Source of the DNA: Blepharisma stoltei
Taxonomy: Eukaryota > Ciliophora > Heterotrichea > Heterotrichida > Blepharismidae
Assembly (NCBI GenBank): GCA_914767885.1
Contig: CAJZBQ010000053.1
Location: 1,054,001-1,118,000 of the forward strand
Reading direction: 5' to 3'
Length of the DNA stretch: 64,000 nt
In this document: piece by piece, positions 21,513 to 32,377 of the stretch
Numbering within the stretch: position 1 is the stretch's first letter
How the letters are laid out: each line of letters begins with the position of its first letter
The notes under the pieces: generated by a model
What the model was told of the DNA's origin: nothing
Seen by the model: only the letters and a program-made list of their open reading frames with translations
Database searches by the model: none
Position numbers and translations under genes: made by a program

Positions 21513-21987
21513 TTTTGCATATATTTTTAAGGTTTTAAAGGTTTTCACTCAGAATTAGAGAAAAGCTGGGCGTGATAATAAAAAGAGATATTAAGATCTT
21601 TTAATAGATAAAAATGCAACTGCCAATGGAAGATTTTTTAAATAAAATATTCTCATCAAAAAAGTAAAGCATTTTTTAATTATTTAATAAAATAATGATA
21701 ATTTAGAAGGGAATGGGATAGGAATTTAGAATAATAAATTTATTATGGCTAAAAAAATAAATCATAAGGGTCGAATTAAATGTTCGAAAAATAAAATTTA
21801 TTTGGAATCAGACTTGCGTTTTGTATAAAATTTGAATAATCATACAGATTCAAATTTTTATTCATTTTTGGTAATTTTTGTAATGCAAAAATTATTATGC
21901 CTTTTTTAATATGTTCACTCCCCTGCTAATGAATAAAGGTTTTTTGTGGTCATAAATCATTTTTGACTAAATTTTAATTAATTTTAA
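21513..21987. other. Intergenic, AT-rich, upstream of cyclase
   Basis: No gene or repeat recognised apart from the MITE that follows. Confidence 0.5.
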
Positions 21988-22272
21988 TCCCCCCCTTTAA
22001 ATTGGAACAAAATATAGGTAAAATTTCCCTTTAAATTGGGACATTTTTTTAATAGGAAAATTTTAAAGGTGCTAATTTATATATAAAATTATTTTTGACC
22101 TAAATTAATAGTGCAAATAAAATATTATCCAAACAATTTTCACGCTGTATCGGTTAATATTTTAGATTAATTCTTCATAAAATAAATTAAAATTAATTAG
22201 TATAGTCTCAATTTTTAAAATAACTCCTTTTTAAATTTGAAAGGATTTTTTGTTCCAATTTAAAAGGGGGAG
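21988..22272. mobile_element. Family B MITE, short form, ~285 bp
   Basis: Left tccccccctttaaattggaac, right gttccaatttaaaagggggag. Right flank TTA and left flank TTTAA, so the duplication is slightly decayed. An inner TIR copy near 22040 reads ccctttaaattgggac. Confidence 0.75.
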
Positions 22273-22491
22273 TTAGATTTAAAATTTTTTAATGGCAGTC
22301 TTAAAGAAGATCACAATTTTTCTAATTATTAAATTTATATATTATATTTAGAACTGTCTAAAATAGAGCATAATTTTGATATAAATTTTATAAAAAATAA
22401 CTATTTTATTTGTAATTAATTGCCAAAAATTAATTTTTTTAAAATGCATTTATTTGCTGGGGAGTCAGTAATATCATAATAAAATTTCAAA

Positions 22492-22860
22492 ATGGAACTA
22501 AATTTATGCAGAATTTGTCAACAGTTTTATGGAAGCCAGGAAGGACTCTGCTCAAAATGCTATCAAGTAGAAAAACTAAAACAGTCAGCTAGTGAAACTT
22601 TGCCGTCACTGGTGGATTCATTGTCAGTGATCTCTGAAGAATCCAAAAATTCGCATTCACAGTCAAATCCTGAAATCTGTTATTATTGCCACAAAAGGAC
22701 TGGACCTTTATCATTCAAATGCCGATGCGATAACTTTTTCTGCTCAAGGCACCGGCTTCCTGAAGAGCATTTATGTTCTTTTGACCATAAGACTCAAGGT
22801 ATCAGAAAGCTCTCTGAAGAAAATCCACTCATAAAAGCTGAAAAATTTACTCGACTATAA
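22492..22860 (+). CDS. A20/AN1 zinc-finger protein (ZFAND-type)
   Basis: An uninterrupted 122-residue frame. The N-terminal A20 finger is CRICQQFYGSQEGLCSKCY. A Ser-rich linker follows. The C-terminal AN1 finger has CYYCHKRTGPLSFKCRC, FCSRHRLPEEHLCSFD, and the family tail ending NPLIKAEKFTRL. Architecture and length match ZFAND5/6 and plant SAP proteins, which bind ubiquitin through A20 and act in proteasome or stress responses. No IES. Confidence 0.93.
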   Translation: MELNLCRICQQFYGSQEGLCSKCYQVEKLKQSASETLPSLVDSLSVISEESKNSHSQSNPEICYYCHKRTGPLSFKCRCDNFFCSRHRLPEEHLCSFDHKTQGIRKLSEENPLIKAEKFTRL

Positions 22861-23319
22861 AGATCTATTAAATAAGGCTTGAAGCTATATAAATATTTAT
22901 ATGTAAATAAGCTTTTTTGCTAATCTGGAGAATATTTTCTTAAATTGAAAATCTAATAGCCTTGTTGCTATGGATTTTAAAGCTAATAAGGAAATATGTG
23001 ATAAGAAAATATTTAAGGTCAAAAATTAGTTGCATTATAAGTATAAATAATTTGTTAGCTTTAAATAAAATTAATTATTATTTGTCCAGCATTTTTAAAA
23101 ATGATTTTTTATAATTAATTTGCTTTAGCATTAATATTGATCCCAGAATATTTAACAGTGGCAAGAGGCTAAAAGTTAATATTTAATAAATAATTTTAGA
23201 TAAATATAGCCTATAGCATTGATGTTCTCCACTATATTTGCTATTAATGCAGTTCTCAATGTCAGTATATTTTCCAAAGTCTAATTTTCACGATAATTGA
23301 CCCTCTTCTTTATATTAAT
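22861..23319. other. Intergenic, AT-rich, nothing recognised
   Basis: Shared promoter/terminator space between two plus-strand genes; no repeat or open frame of note. Confidence 0.5.
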
Positions 23320-26300
23320 ATGGAAGCTCCCTATGTTATTGTGGTTCAAGGTCCACGAAACTCAGGGAAAACCACCGTCATAAAATCGCTTGTAAGGCAC
23401 TACACACGTCAAAAACTCACCGATGTTCGCGGTCCAATAACTCTCAGAGCAAATCGGTCATTACGTTTATGTTTCTATGAATGCCCTACCGAGATGTCAG
23501 CTATGATTGACCTTGCCAAAATCGCTGACCTTGCCTTGATTGTTATTGACGCCAGCGTTGGCTTTGAGCTCGAAACATTCGAGTTTATCTCGATTTTACA
23601 AAACCATGGGATGCCCTGTGTAATGGGGATTCTCACACATCTTGACCAGTTTAAAGAAGCCAGCACGCTCCGAAAAATAAAAAAAGTCATGAAAAAGCGG
23701 TTCTGGGCTGAAGTTTATAATGGAGCCAAGCTGTTTTATTTGTCAGGGCTGAAAAATGACCTGTATACGGACAGAGAAATACACAATTTCACTAGGTTTA
23801 TTTCGGTGCTGAAATGGAAAGAAATGACTTGGAGACAGGAACATTCGTATATTTTGGCTGATAGATTTGAAATGAAGAGGGATACAGGGGAATCGGCGTT
23901 TTATGGGTATATAAGAGGATGCCCTAGTAATGAAAATAATTTTTTTATATTGTGAGTCAATAAATCCTATAGAAAAACAGAAAAAAGTTATATATAAAAA
24001 TAGGGCATTGCAAGTAAAGAGTAAAATAATGCTAACCCCCTCCCTCTTCATGAGTGAACAAAACAGATTTGTTCGATCATAGAAAATGTTAGTTCTATTT
24101 TTTAAAAAAATCCCACTTCTAAATAATTTTGAAAATATAAATTTATTTGTAAAATATTGTTTTAAAGTGCAGGCTTTTTAAATTCAACAGAATTAGTAAG
24201 AGATTTCATTATAATAATTATCACTTATATATCAAAATATTTTTTCATAAAAAATTTCTAATTTAAAATGATTCTTTGCTCGACAGAGGGGAGAGTAAGG
24301 TGCTATTAATAAAATAGAGTTTATCCCTGGATATGGAGAATTCGAAATGACCAATATTTCAGAAATCCAAGACCCTGTGCCTCAAATAGAAGCTCAAAAA
24401 AAGAAAAAAACACATAGAACCCTTAAACAAAAAGAGAGAGCTTTATATGCTCCATCTTCCAATATTGGAATGCTTAAATATGACAATAACACTGGCTATA
24501 TAAACTTGCCAGACCAATATGTCATGTTTACAAAGCATCAAGGCGAAAATATTGAAGAATTCACCCCAGGGCAAAAAATGGTCAGAGAGCTGCAAGAAGC
24601 CGACAGGACTCTTGAAGACAAGCTAGCCCAAAGAGAAGATTTAGCACTCGTTGACGATATACAAGTAAGAGCAGAATCAAGCGAAAGCGAAATTGAAGAA
24701 GAAAACCACTTAAAAGAGCTTGCAGAAGAAATTAAGACAAAATTGCCCAAAAAAGAAGTCCAGGAGTATACAATTAATGATACAGTCGTCACTGATTTGA
24801 CCACTTTGGTGTATGGAAAGAAAAGTCAGGGTGCTAAAAAAGTGATGGAAAAGGACACCCTAGATAGCTTTAAAGAAAGATATAAGCCAAGATTTGACAG
24901 CTTGGATAACTATATTAAAGCGGTTAAAAATAGATTTATGGCTGGGAGTGATTATAAAGAAGAAATAGAAAAAGAAGCTGAGGATGATATGAGAAAAAAA
25001 AAATTATTTTTATTTAAAATTTTTAAAACAATATTTTTTTTATTTTATAAATATTCTGATATGGATGGCGAAGATATTGAAAAAGAAATCGAAGACGCCC
25101 CAAAAAGTGAAAAAAATGGTATTCCGAAAGGGACTTATGTGAAAATTGAAATCAAAGGTATGAGTGAAGAACTTTTCGAAAAAATTGTGCCTGAATGCCC
25201 AATTTTACTATGTGGGCTAAAACCTCTTGAAAATTCTTTAGGCTACGTCCGAGCCAGATTTAAAAAGCACCGCTGGGCTAAAAAAATTTTGAAAAATAAT
25301 GACCCATTAGTAATATCAATGGGCTGGAGAAGATTTCAGACTATACCTATATTTTGTACAGAAGATTCTGGCACAGACAGGCTTAGAATGGTAAAATACA
25401 CTCCAAAATTCGGGTTTTGCATGATGGTTTTTTATGGACCTTTATCCGCAGTAAATACCCCTATCATGGCAATCCAAGATCTAGAAGGCAAAGACTTCAG
25501 GATTTCAGGCTCAGGGATTATTTTAGAGTTAAACAGTCAATTTTCAATCATGAAAAAGCTTAAATTGATAGGCGAGCCTTATAAAGTGTTTAAAAATACC
25601 GCCTTTGTCAAAGGAATGTTTAATTCACAGCTAGAAGTCACCCGATTTGAAGGCGCAAAAATAAAAACTGTCTCAGGGATCAGAGGAATGATTAAAAAAT
25701 CTTCAAGAGATGGAATTGGGCCTCCAGGGACATATAGAGCTACTTTTGAAGACAAAATTTTGATGAGCGATATCATATTTTTAAGGACTTATTATGAAAT
25801 AAAGCCTGAAAAGTTTTATAATCCAATTATTATACTATAAAATAATACTTAAGGTATTTTTTCATATCAAAATTTTATTATAAAATTCATTAAAAATAAA
25901 TATAATTACGCAAAACAAAGACTACTCAAAACCACAAGCCAAATTAGAACAGAAAGAGGCATTGTGGCACCAGATAATGAAGATTCCCATTATAACCCTG
26001 TCATAAGAGAAAAAAAAGAATTCACTCCTTTCAAGGTTCCTAAGAAACTAGAAGAAGAGCTTCCATTTAAATCCAAACAAAAATTAACACAGCCAAAACA
26101 AAGAGATGAAACAGACGTCAAAATTATGCTGAATGACAGAGAAAAGAAAATCGCATTTTTCTTGCAAAGGCTTGGAACAGTCAAAAATATGAGGGTCAAG
26201 CATGAAAAAGAGAAAAAAGAAAAATATGATGAAGAAATTGCCAAAAAACAGAAAAAAGAAGACGACGCGAAGAGAGAAGCACTTTCCAGGAAGATTAAAG

Positions 26301-26332
26301 AAAGGAAAATGAAGAAAAATTTTCATAAATAA
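23320..26332 (+). CDS. BMS1: Ribosome biogenesis GTPase BMS1, compact form
   Basis: Blocks 23320-23938, 24312-24989, 25062-25839 and 25909-26332 join to 832 residues. The P-loop is QGPRNSGKTTVIKSL. BMS1-specific stretches include FTRQKL-like YTRQKLTDVRGPITL, ADLALIVIDASVGFE, and KRFWAEVYNGAKLFYLSG. The C-terminal half has the BMS1/TSR1 domain: GTYVKIEIKG, KNNDPLVISMGWRRFQTIPI, and YTPKFGFCMMVFYGP. BMS1 drives early 40S assembly with RCL1 in the nucleolus. Animal and yeast BMS1 are about 1,200 residues or more; here the acidic middle is much shorter and the N-terminus starts almost at the P-loop. All Trp codons noted are UGG. Confidence 0.92.
23939..24311. other. IES, 373 bp, in BMS1, carrying a degenerate family A MITE
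   Basis: TA at 23937-23938 and 24310-24311. Removal reads GYIRGCPSNENKIEFIPGYG, as expected for BMS1. Confidence 0.88.
24036..24295. mobile_element. Family A MITE, degenerate, ~260 bp
   Basis: Flanked by TAA at 24033-24035 and 24296-24298. The left end keeps catgagtgaacaaaa and the core keeps attataataattatcactta. Fully inside the BMS1 IES. Confidence 0.75.
24990..25061. other. IES, 72 bp, in BMS1, in frame and without a stop
   Basis: TA at 24988-24989 and 25060-25061 in GATATG repeats. The insert is 24 codons of Lys/Phe/Leu-rich nonsense (RKKKLFLFKIFKTIFFLF). Removal restores an acidic run EDDMDGEDIEKEIED. Confidence 0.8.
25840..25908. other. IES, 69 bp, in BMS1
   Basis: TA at 25838-25839 and 25907-25908. 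Removal reads FYNPIIILYAKQRLLKTT. Confidence 0.8.
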
Positions 26333-26385
26333 ATAGAAATTTATATGGAATAAATCAATTTTTAAATAAATAATTTTGCTTATAA

Positions 26386-27105
26386 TTAAGCTTCATTAAA
26401 ATTTGTTGCGACCTCACGCGCTCTTTCTCTTGCATAAGTCAGTTCACTTTCCCTTTCTTCTGCAGTCATAGTATTTACTTTAGTAATGATTAATAAAGGC
26501 AGGATTTTCCCACCCATAAATTCTATAGGGTGTGTAAATACTTTTAAGACCGTTTCAAGCTCTTCTTTTGGATTATTTCCAGCTGTACATGATACTAGTC
26601 TGTCCTTCATTATATTCAGCTAATACAATTAAACCCATTATACTATTCTCTATTTAATTTGGCTATAATATAATAATGTTTAAACAGAGAGCTGACATAT
26701 ATAGAATAATATTTTTTTCCCATTTAAAACAGGGTCAGGCCACCCAAACCCTATAGGGAAATTCCTCTGCATCCACCCTGTCAAAATTGCAGGTGTCGTT
26801 TGCCACCAAACAGGAAATTGGAACACAATGATATTTGCTGCTCGAATTTTGTCCATTTCGATCTCGATTTCTCTGTCATAAGTATGATCTTCAAGAGCCT
26901 TCAAAGAGGCTTTGTCAATACTAAAAGCATCTTCTGTAAATGTTGGATAGTCGTGTCTATCAAGGCAAGGCTTATACCCCATTTTGTATAAGTCACTTTC
27001 AATCACCTCCCATCCTGCATCGATAAATCCGAGTTTCAATGATTCTTTGACAGCATAGTTAAGACTTGTTTCGCTTGGATGAGCATAGACTATTAGAGCT
27101 TTCAT
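26386..27105 (-). CDS. NAD(P)H:quinone oxidoreductase-like flavodoxin-fold protein (copy a)
   Basis: Blocks 27105-26712 and 26612-26386 join to 206 residues. The N-terminal FMN/FAD-binding start is MKALIVYAHPSETSLNYAVK. The core motif is IIVFQFPVWWQTTPAILTGW. The C-terminal GKK...RLVSCTAGN loop matches the NQO/YwrO family (flavin-dependent two-electron reductases). A tandem relative lies 148 bp upstream at 27254-28042. No targeting signal is seen, so it is probably cytosolic. A 99-bp IES splits GKKI/MKDRLVS. Confidence 0.88.
26613..26711. other. IES, 99 bp, in quinone-reductase copy a
   Basis: TA at 26611-26612 and 26710-26711. Restores the conserved strand ahead of CTAGN. Confidence 0.8.
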
Positions 27106-27253
27106 ATTTAATTATGGTGAAAATAAAACTAAAAATTTCTGTAATATTAATTAGAGACTTGTCGTATATTATGCTAAATTGATTGTTAAGTCTTCATTTT
27201 TTATTAATTAATGATTTTTCTCTACTATAAGATTGCCATGCTTATCTTTTTAA

Positions 27254-28042
27254 TTATGATGATAAATTTCCGGCAACGCCTTTAGCAATATTATAAGCAT
27301 CTGCTATGAATTGCTTTCTTTCAGCTTCTGTAAGAGTATTATTTGGAGATACAGCTATTATAGGAAGAATTTCAGCTCCCATATAAGCAAATGAGGAAAG
27401 CTGACTTCTTATTCTGATATCTATATCTGCTGCCGAATAATTCCCAGCTGTGCATGAAATTAAAATTTTTTTATTCCGGAGCACTGGGTCTGGGTAACTT
27501 CATGCCATTTTATTGGAGAATTTTCCTCGTGCGGCGTTTCCTTGATTAATTTTGGTGGGATTTTTTCCCTCGTGAGGAATTTGATAGAATTTTAACAGGT
27601 TATTTCCGAGCAATTATCTCATGAACAAATAGTTAGGAAACGTCACACCAGGAAAAATAACTGGCAACGAGTCTGGGTAGCCAAATCCATAGCCAAAAAC
27701 TCTTTGAATCCATCCTATTAAAATTGCTGGACAATTAGACCACCATATAGGGAATTGGAAAACAATTACACTTGATTCAGTGATTTTCTGTCTTTCAATG
27801 TTAATGTCTTCTGCATGAGAATTGTCTTCAGAAGCTTTTATAGCAGCTTCATCTGGGCGAAATGTTTCTTTATCCCAGCTTGGGTAATCGTAGCGGTCCA
27901 GATGTGATTTAAAATTCATGCGATATAGGTCACTTTCTATTATTTCACAGCCACTGTCTGTAAAGCCAAGCTTTATAGACTCTTTTAAAGCGTAATTAAA
28001 GCTGCTTGTATCTGGATGGGCAAAGACTATTAAAACCTTCAT
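27254..28042 (-). CDS. NAD(P)H:quinone oxidoreductase-like flavodoxin-fold protein (copy b)
   Basis: Blocks 28042-27680 and 27496-27254 join to 201 residues. Motifs parallel copy a: MKVLIVFAHPDTSSFNYALK, VIVFQFPIWWSNCPAILIGW, and ILISCTAGNYSAAD. It is a tandem duplicate of copy a. The IES sits eight residues upstream of the copy a site (YPD/PVLRNKK), so the two IESs are independent. Confidence 0.88.
27497..27679. other. IES, 183 bp, in quinone-reductase copy b, with 9-bp direct repeats
   Basis: GTCTGGGTA occurs at 27488-27496 and 27671-27679; the TA is its last two bases. Removal reads GYPDPVLRNKK. The 9-bp duplication suggests a transposon or retroposon origin. Confidence 0.82.
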
Positions 28043-28383
28043 TTATCAATTATAATTTATAGATATGCAAGATTAATTACTCAAATTATAGTGATTTATG
28101 AATTTGCTACTCAATTCTAATAAATTATTTAAAAAACCCCTGAAAATTGTTAATATAAAAAATAAACATATAAATTTTTTCAATTGAAAAGGTTAGTGAT
28201 ATATTTCTTCAAAAAACTAAAATCTCTTATATTATTTTTAAATATAAAATATACAATAATTGCTAGCATATGCCTAATAAATTTATTTATAAATATACTC
28301 TATAATTATTCCCAGTATTTCTTCTTAAATAGTATACTTTCATTCAAAACAAACTAATTTTCACACAAATTATAATAAAGAAT
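28043..28383. other. Intergenic, AT-rich, nothing recognised
   Basis: Space between copy b and Sec61 beta. Confidence 0.5.
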
Positions 28384-28650
28384 TTAGCCTTTAAGTTTTC
28401 CAACGATATGAAGGATAACCACCACAGCAATATATGATAGAGATAGCAGCAGAACTGTACTAGGACCAATTTGTAAGCCAGGCGCATCTTCTGTGTACAA
28501 TTTTAGTTCCCCAGCATTCCCGTCACCTCTTCCAGTCGATTTCGATTCTAATTATATTTTACTGGTATTTGCGCCTCTTTTTCTCATGGCTGCTTGGACA
28601 GCGCTTGCGGTTTGGCCACTTGAGCTTTCTGAATGAGTTCCTTTAGCCAT
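28384..28650 (-). CDS. SEC61B: Sec61 translocon beta subunit
   Basis: Exons 28650-28563 and 28547-28384 give 83 residues after a 15-nt intron is removed. Landmarks: a Ser/Gly-rich N-terminus, KRGANTKSKSTGRGDGNAGE, LKLYTEDAPGLQIGPSTVLL, and a single C-terminal TM (LLSLSYIAVVVILHIVGK), typical of a tail-anchored protein. Sec61 beta is the small subunit of the ER protein-conducting channel. The intron contains a TAA in frame, so without splicing the frame ends. Confidence 0.93.
28548..28562 (-). other. 15-nt intron (GTAAAATATAATTAG) in Sec61 beta
   Basis: GTA...TAG, exactly 15 nt. Removal joins NTK to SKSTG. Confidence 0.92.
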
Positions 28651-28875
28651 GTTTCCACGTATATTGTTATAAATGTAATATTTCGTAAAAATTAATTTCA
28701 CTTTTGATATTTTTAATGAAAAATTTAAATAATCATTGAAAAACCCTTATAGTCTGATTTATTAGCAGGCATTTTTGGTATTATTAAATAAGCGAACTAA
28801 AGGCTGTAAAATCCATAAGAAAATTAATTAATTTTAAAATAATAAAATATTTTTTACGAGACTAATGCTTAATAT

Positions 28876-29703
28876 CTAGGCATCTTTAAATTCTGGGTCT
28901 CTTTTATTAATAAATGACTTCATCCCTTCTTCTCTATCATAAAACGCAAAAGTGGACTGAAACATCCTTCTCTCAAATTCTAATCCTTCTTGTAATGTAC
29001 TTTCATATGCTTGATTTATACACTCTTTAGCCATCATTGCCATCGGCTGTGAGTTTGCAGCAATTTTTGCTGCGATTTTTATAGCAATATCAACTACGTC
29101 ATGATCAGGCACAATTCTTGAGACTAAGCCACTCTGCCAGGCTTCTCTTGCAGAAATCAGTTCCCCAGTAAGCAGCATTTCCATAGCTTTTGCTTTTCCT
29201 ACAGCTCTTGTTAATCTCTGTGTCCCTCCAGCTCCTGAAAAAGTCCCAAGCTTTATTTCAGGGTGCCCGAATTTTGAATTTTCCCCTGCAATTATTATGT
29301 CACACATCATAGCGATTTCGCAGCCTCCGCCTAGTGCAAAACCATTTACAGCGGCTATAAGAGGTTTTCTAGTCTTTGCAATTTCGTCTCATTCTGATGA
29401 AAAATTTGTTGAGAAATTTCCTTGAAAAGTTCTTGGTTCCATTTCTTTGACGTCAGCACCAGCTGCAAAAACCTTGTGAAGCCCTGTAAGTACGATTGCA
29501 TTGGTTTCTGGGTTTCTGTCGCATTTTTTAAGCTGGGTTACGATTTCGTGGATTAGTCTGTCACATAGAGCATTTGATGCTTTTGGACGATTCATAGTGA
29601 TTATAGATACTTTTTCTTCTTTTTTTACATCAATAAACTGGTATTTCGTATTGAAGTTTCTTCAAGCGCTCTTTGCTTTTATAAATCTTGAGAGAGAAAA
29701 CAT
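28876..29703 (-). CDS. ECHS1: Enoyl-CoA hydratase (crotonase), mitochondrial-type
   Basis: A 275-residue frame from the ATG at 29703, with UGA read as Trp twice. The N-terminus (MFSLSRFIKAKSAWRNF) is basic and suits mitochondrial import. Crotonase motifs follow: ITMNRPKASNALC, AGADVKEM in the oxyanion region, AVNGFALGGGCEIAMMCDI, and the catalytic loop GHPEIKLGTFSGAGGTQRL with both Glu-bearing segments. It hydrates trans-2-enoyl-CoA in beta-oxidation. Length matches ECHS1; a broader-specificity homologue cannot be excluded. Confidence 0.92.
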
Positions 29704-29824
29704 TTCTCTGAAAAATATGGAATAAAACTCTTCATTATAGAAAAATATTGCGGATATATTAACTTTATCTTATTTTTAATTATATTATTTTAGTAAAATA
29801 TTGCTAATAAATATAATATAAGAC

Positions 29825-30280
29825 ATGATATCTGGGATGATGAAAAGAATTTCCAAAGAAATAAATGACGAAAAAAAATTTTCTAAGGAAGAAATCAGCT
29901 TCTGACAAAATGATGAAAATAATTATGCTCATTTAATAGGAGCTATTTCTGGAGTAAAAAATTCACCTTATGAGGATGGAATATTTTATTTAGAAATCTT
30001 AATTTCTGAAATGTATCCTTTCAAGCCACCAAACATTAAATTTATAACAAAAATTTATCATCCTTGAGTAAACGTTAATGGATGAATATGTTTAGACATG
30101 CTTAGAGATCAATGATCTCCTGCTTATACAATTCGAAAAGCTTTAGTTGAAATTCAAAATTTGATGACAAGCTCCGATATAAGAGATCCATTAAATACTG
30201 AGATTTTCCACCTATATAAAACAGATAGACCAAAATATGAAAGCACAACTAGAGAATGAACTAAGGCTTATGCAATGTAG
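29825..30280 (+). CDS. UBE2D-like E2 ubiquitin-conjugating enzyme with altered HPN motif
   Basis: A 151-residue frame only if UGA is Trp (five UGA, no UGG). It aligns end to end with UBE2D-type E2s: MYPFKPPNIKFITKIYHP, then HPWVNVNGWICLDML with the catalytic Cys, DQWSPAYTIRKALVEIQNL, and the C-terminal REWTKAYAM. The Asn of the normally near-invariant HPN tripeptide is Trp. That Asn stabilises the oxyanion during isopeptide formation, so activity may be altered. The N-terminus (MISGMMKRISKEIND) is typical. AT-rich, no IES required. It is the first of a pair with 32933-33391. Confidence 0.85.
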
Positions 30281-30826
30281 CAATTAAAATAATAGCTAGA
30301 TTGTTTCTTGTTCTTTAAAGTAATGTGATATATTGATAATATAGAAATATAAACCAACAAATAGAATTATGAAAAATAAGTTTGCAATAAAACTTTTAAT
30401 TTTGAGCTATTATGCAAAATAAGCGCAGCTAGGGAATTAATTAAGGCTTATACAGAATAGCATCTTCAGTAGGTTTCATATAGAAAAGCTTAATTAATTA
30501 AAGATTGATTATGAAAGATCACGGTATTATAATAATTTTATTATTTTTTATATTTATATGCATATTTCAAGCCTTTAGCATCATTTTTAACTATTTTTAA
30601 TTAAATTCATTAAAAATGGGCAAGAGCATATTAATGTTTTCTACCTTTATTGATTCATTCATTTATTACTCTTTCTAAGAACATTAATAGTAATGGAAAA
30701 TGATTTGATCTTCAATAGATACTTAAGGAAGGCTATAAAAAAGAAGGGAATATCTACTTTATTTATTTTTAAAGTTGAATTATAGTTATTTAATTTTAAA
30801 TTATAATAAAATACAATATCAATAGA
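30281..30826. other. Intergenic, with a duplicated fragment of the E2 3' end
   Basis: At 30424-30461 the sequence gcagctagggaattaatt...cttatacagaatag repeats, with decay, the last 12 codons of the E2 gene just upstream. Nothing else recognised. Confidence 0.6.
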
Positions 30827-32377
30827 ATGGTATCTAAGATAAAAACTAAACTCAAATTAATAAAAAATGCGCTAAATGAAATCACAGAAATAGCTACAAG
30901 AAAAACTGATAATCGAGATTTTAATATTATTCCAGCATTAAAAGAAAGCATATATAAAATCCAGCGCCAACTTACAGAAAATTTAGAAAAGATTAAGGTG
31001 GAGATGAAATTTTGTTAAAAATATATCAAAGTACTATTAATGATTAAAAACAGTGATCAATTTTTTCTGAAAAAATAGTTTTTAGCGAAATCTGGAAATA
31101 GAGCAATTGATTTGATTGCTAAGTATTTGCTTCAGGAAGCTTTTGATATTATGGCAGCTGAATCTAAAAGTACAATTGAAAATATATACTTGCCATATCA
31201 TAAAGAGATAGATAAAAATTGAAATTTGCCTTTAAGAAAAAGAAAATCTGTTAATGGCTATCCAGATTGCTTTGATAATAAGTATTTAAATACTATGAAA
31301 TATATTAGAGATTGAGATGGAAATTTATATAGATGGGTGAGTTATAACACAGAAACAAAAGATTATAAGGTATCTTGATGGATCCGTGATAAGTTTCTGT
31401 CTTGTCTTGCTTTCTCAGCGAGGATCCCAAACGGATTTTTCTGGCTTAATAGCTTAAACAGTGATTCATGCCTCTGATATAAATCTTTATACAAAGAAAA
31501 TCAATGCTCTGTTGATTTTGAATTTATTTCTTCTCAAAATTTCCCTATTGATGGTACTGGGACTTATTACAAAAATTTTGTATATAGTTTTGCAACTGAT
31601 GAGTCAGAAACAACCCAATTTAATAAAAAATATAGCTTAAATAAGCATAAATGACACTCCTTATCTTCTCCTCCAAATAAAGACTGAAAAATAAAATATT
31701 CCTCTTCTTGTGTTCCATTTAAGAATTTATTTTATTTTGCAATAATAATCATGAAATATTATTGCAATATGACATTGATTTAGACTGTTACTCAGAAATT
31801 CAGCTTAAATTAAAGGCTGCACATTTAATAACGATAAATTCGAGAGTTTATGCTTTTAATTGTGATTTAATGAGCGAGTGCGAATTTGAAAATCAATATG
31901 CTTGGCATAAAATTAGAGAAAATTTAAATATTAATATTGGATGATCAATTTGGACTTACCATAAAAATTCAATTTTTTTTGCAACTCTTTGGCAATGGGA
32001 AATAGGGTACTATAAATTTAATAGTTATAAAAAATGCGTAAATTGTGAATTAATATAATTTTCATATAGCCATAATATCCAAATTAATTTGATGCTCTAA
32101 GTAAAAGGTGGATTATGGTATTTTGGAAATTCAGAGGTATGTGAAGATTTATTAATTAATTATAACTGGGATTAAATATACAAGGGAAAGTATTGAAGAG
32201 AATGAAAATGATAGTGAAGAAATGAAAAATAAAAAAGAAGACAGCGAATATGAAAGTGAAGGAGATTTATATGATGAAGAGGAAAGTATCCGGGGAAATG
32301 AAGATAAAGTGGAAGAAGGGGAAATTAAGGAAGAAATTGAGCAAAATGTTGATTATGATGAAATATATTGGGTTTAA
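30827..32377 (+). CDS. Kelch-like protein with acidic tail, frame interrupted (possible pseudogene or unresolved IESs)
   Basis: Three open pieces appear to belong together. Piece 1 is 30827-31018 (Lys-rich helix). Piece 2 is ~31088-31740, with about seven UGA Trp codons; it reads SVNGYPDCFDNKYL, ARIPNGFFWLNSL and KYSLNKHKWHSLS, which recall Kelch or beta-propeller blades. Piece 3 (about 31748-32057, after a frame shift near 31735) reads VYAFNCDLMSECEFENQYAW. An acidic Glu/Asp/Lys tail ends at 32377. Joins at ~31020-31085 and ~32058-32160 could be IESs, but the shift at 31735 has no TA solution I can find. It lies between two E2-like genes. UGA use is very high. Confidence 0.45.
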
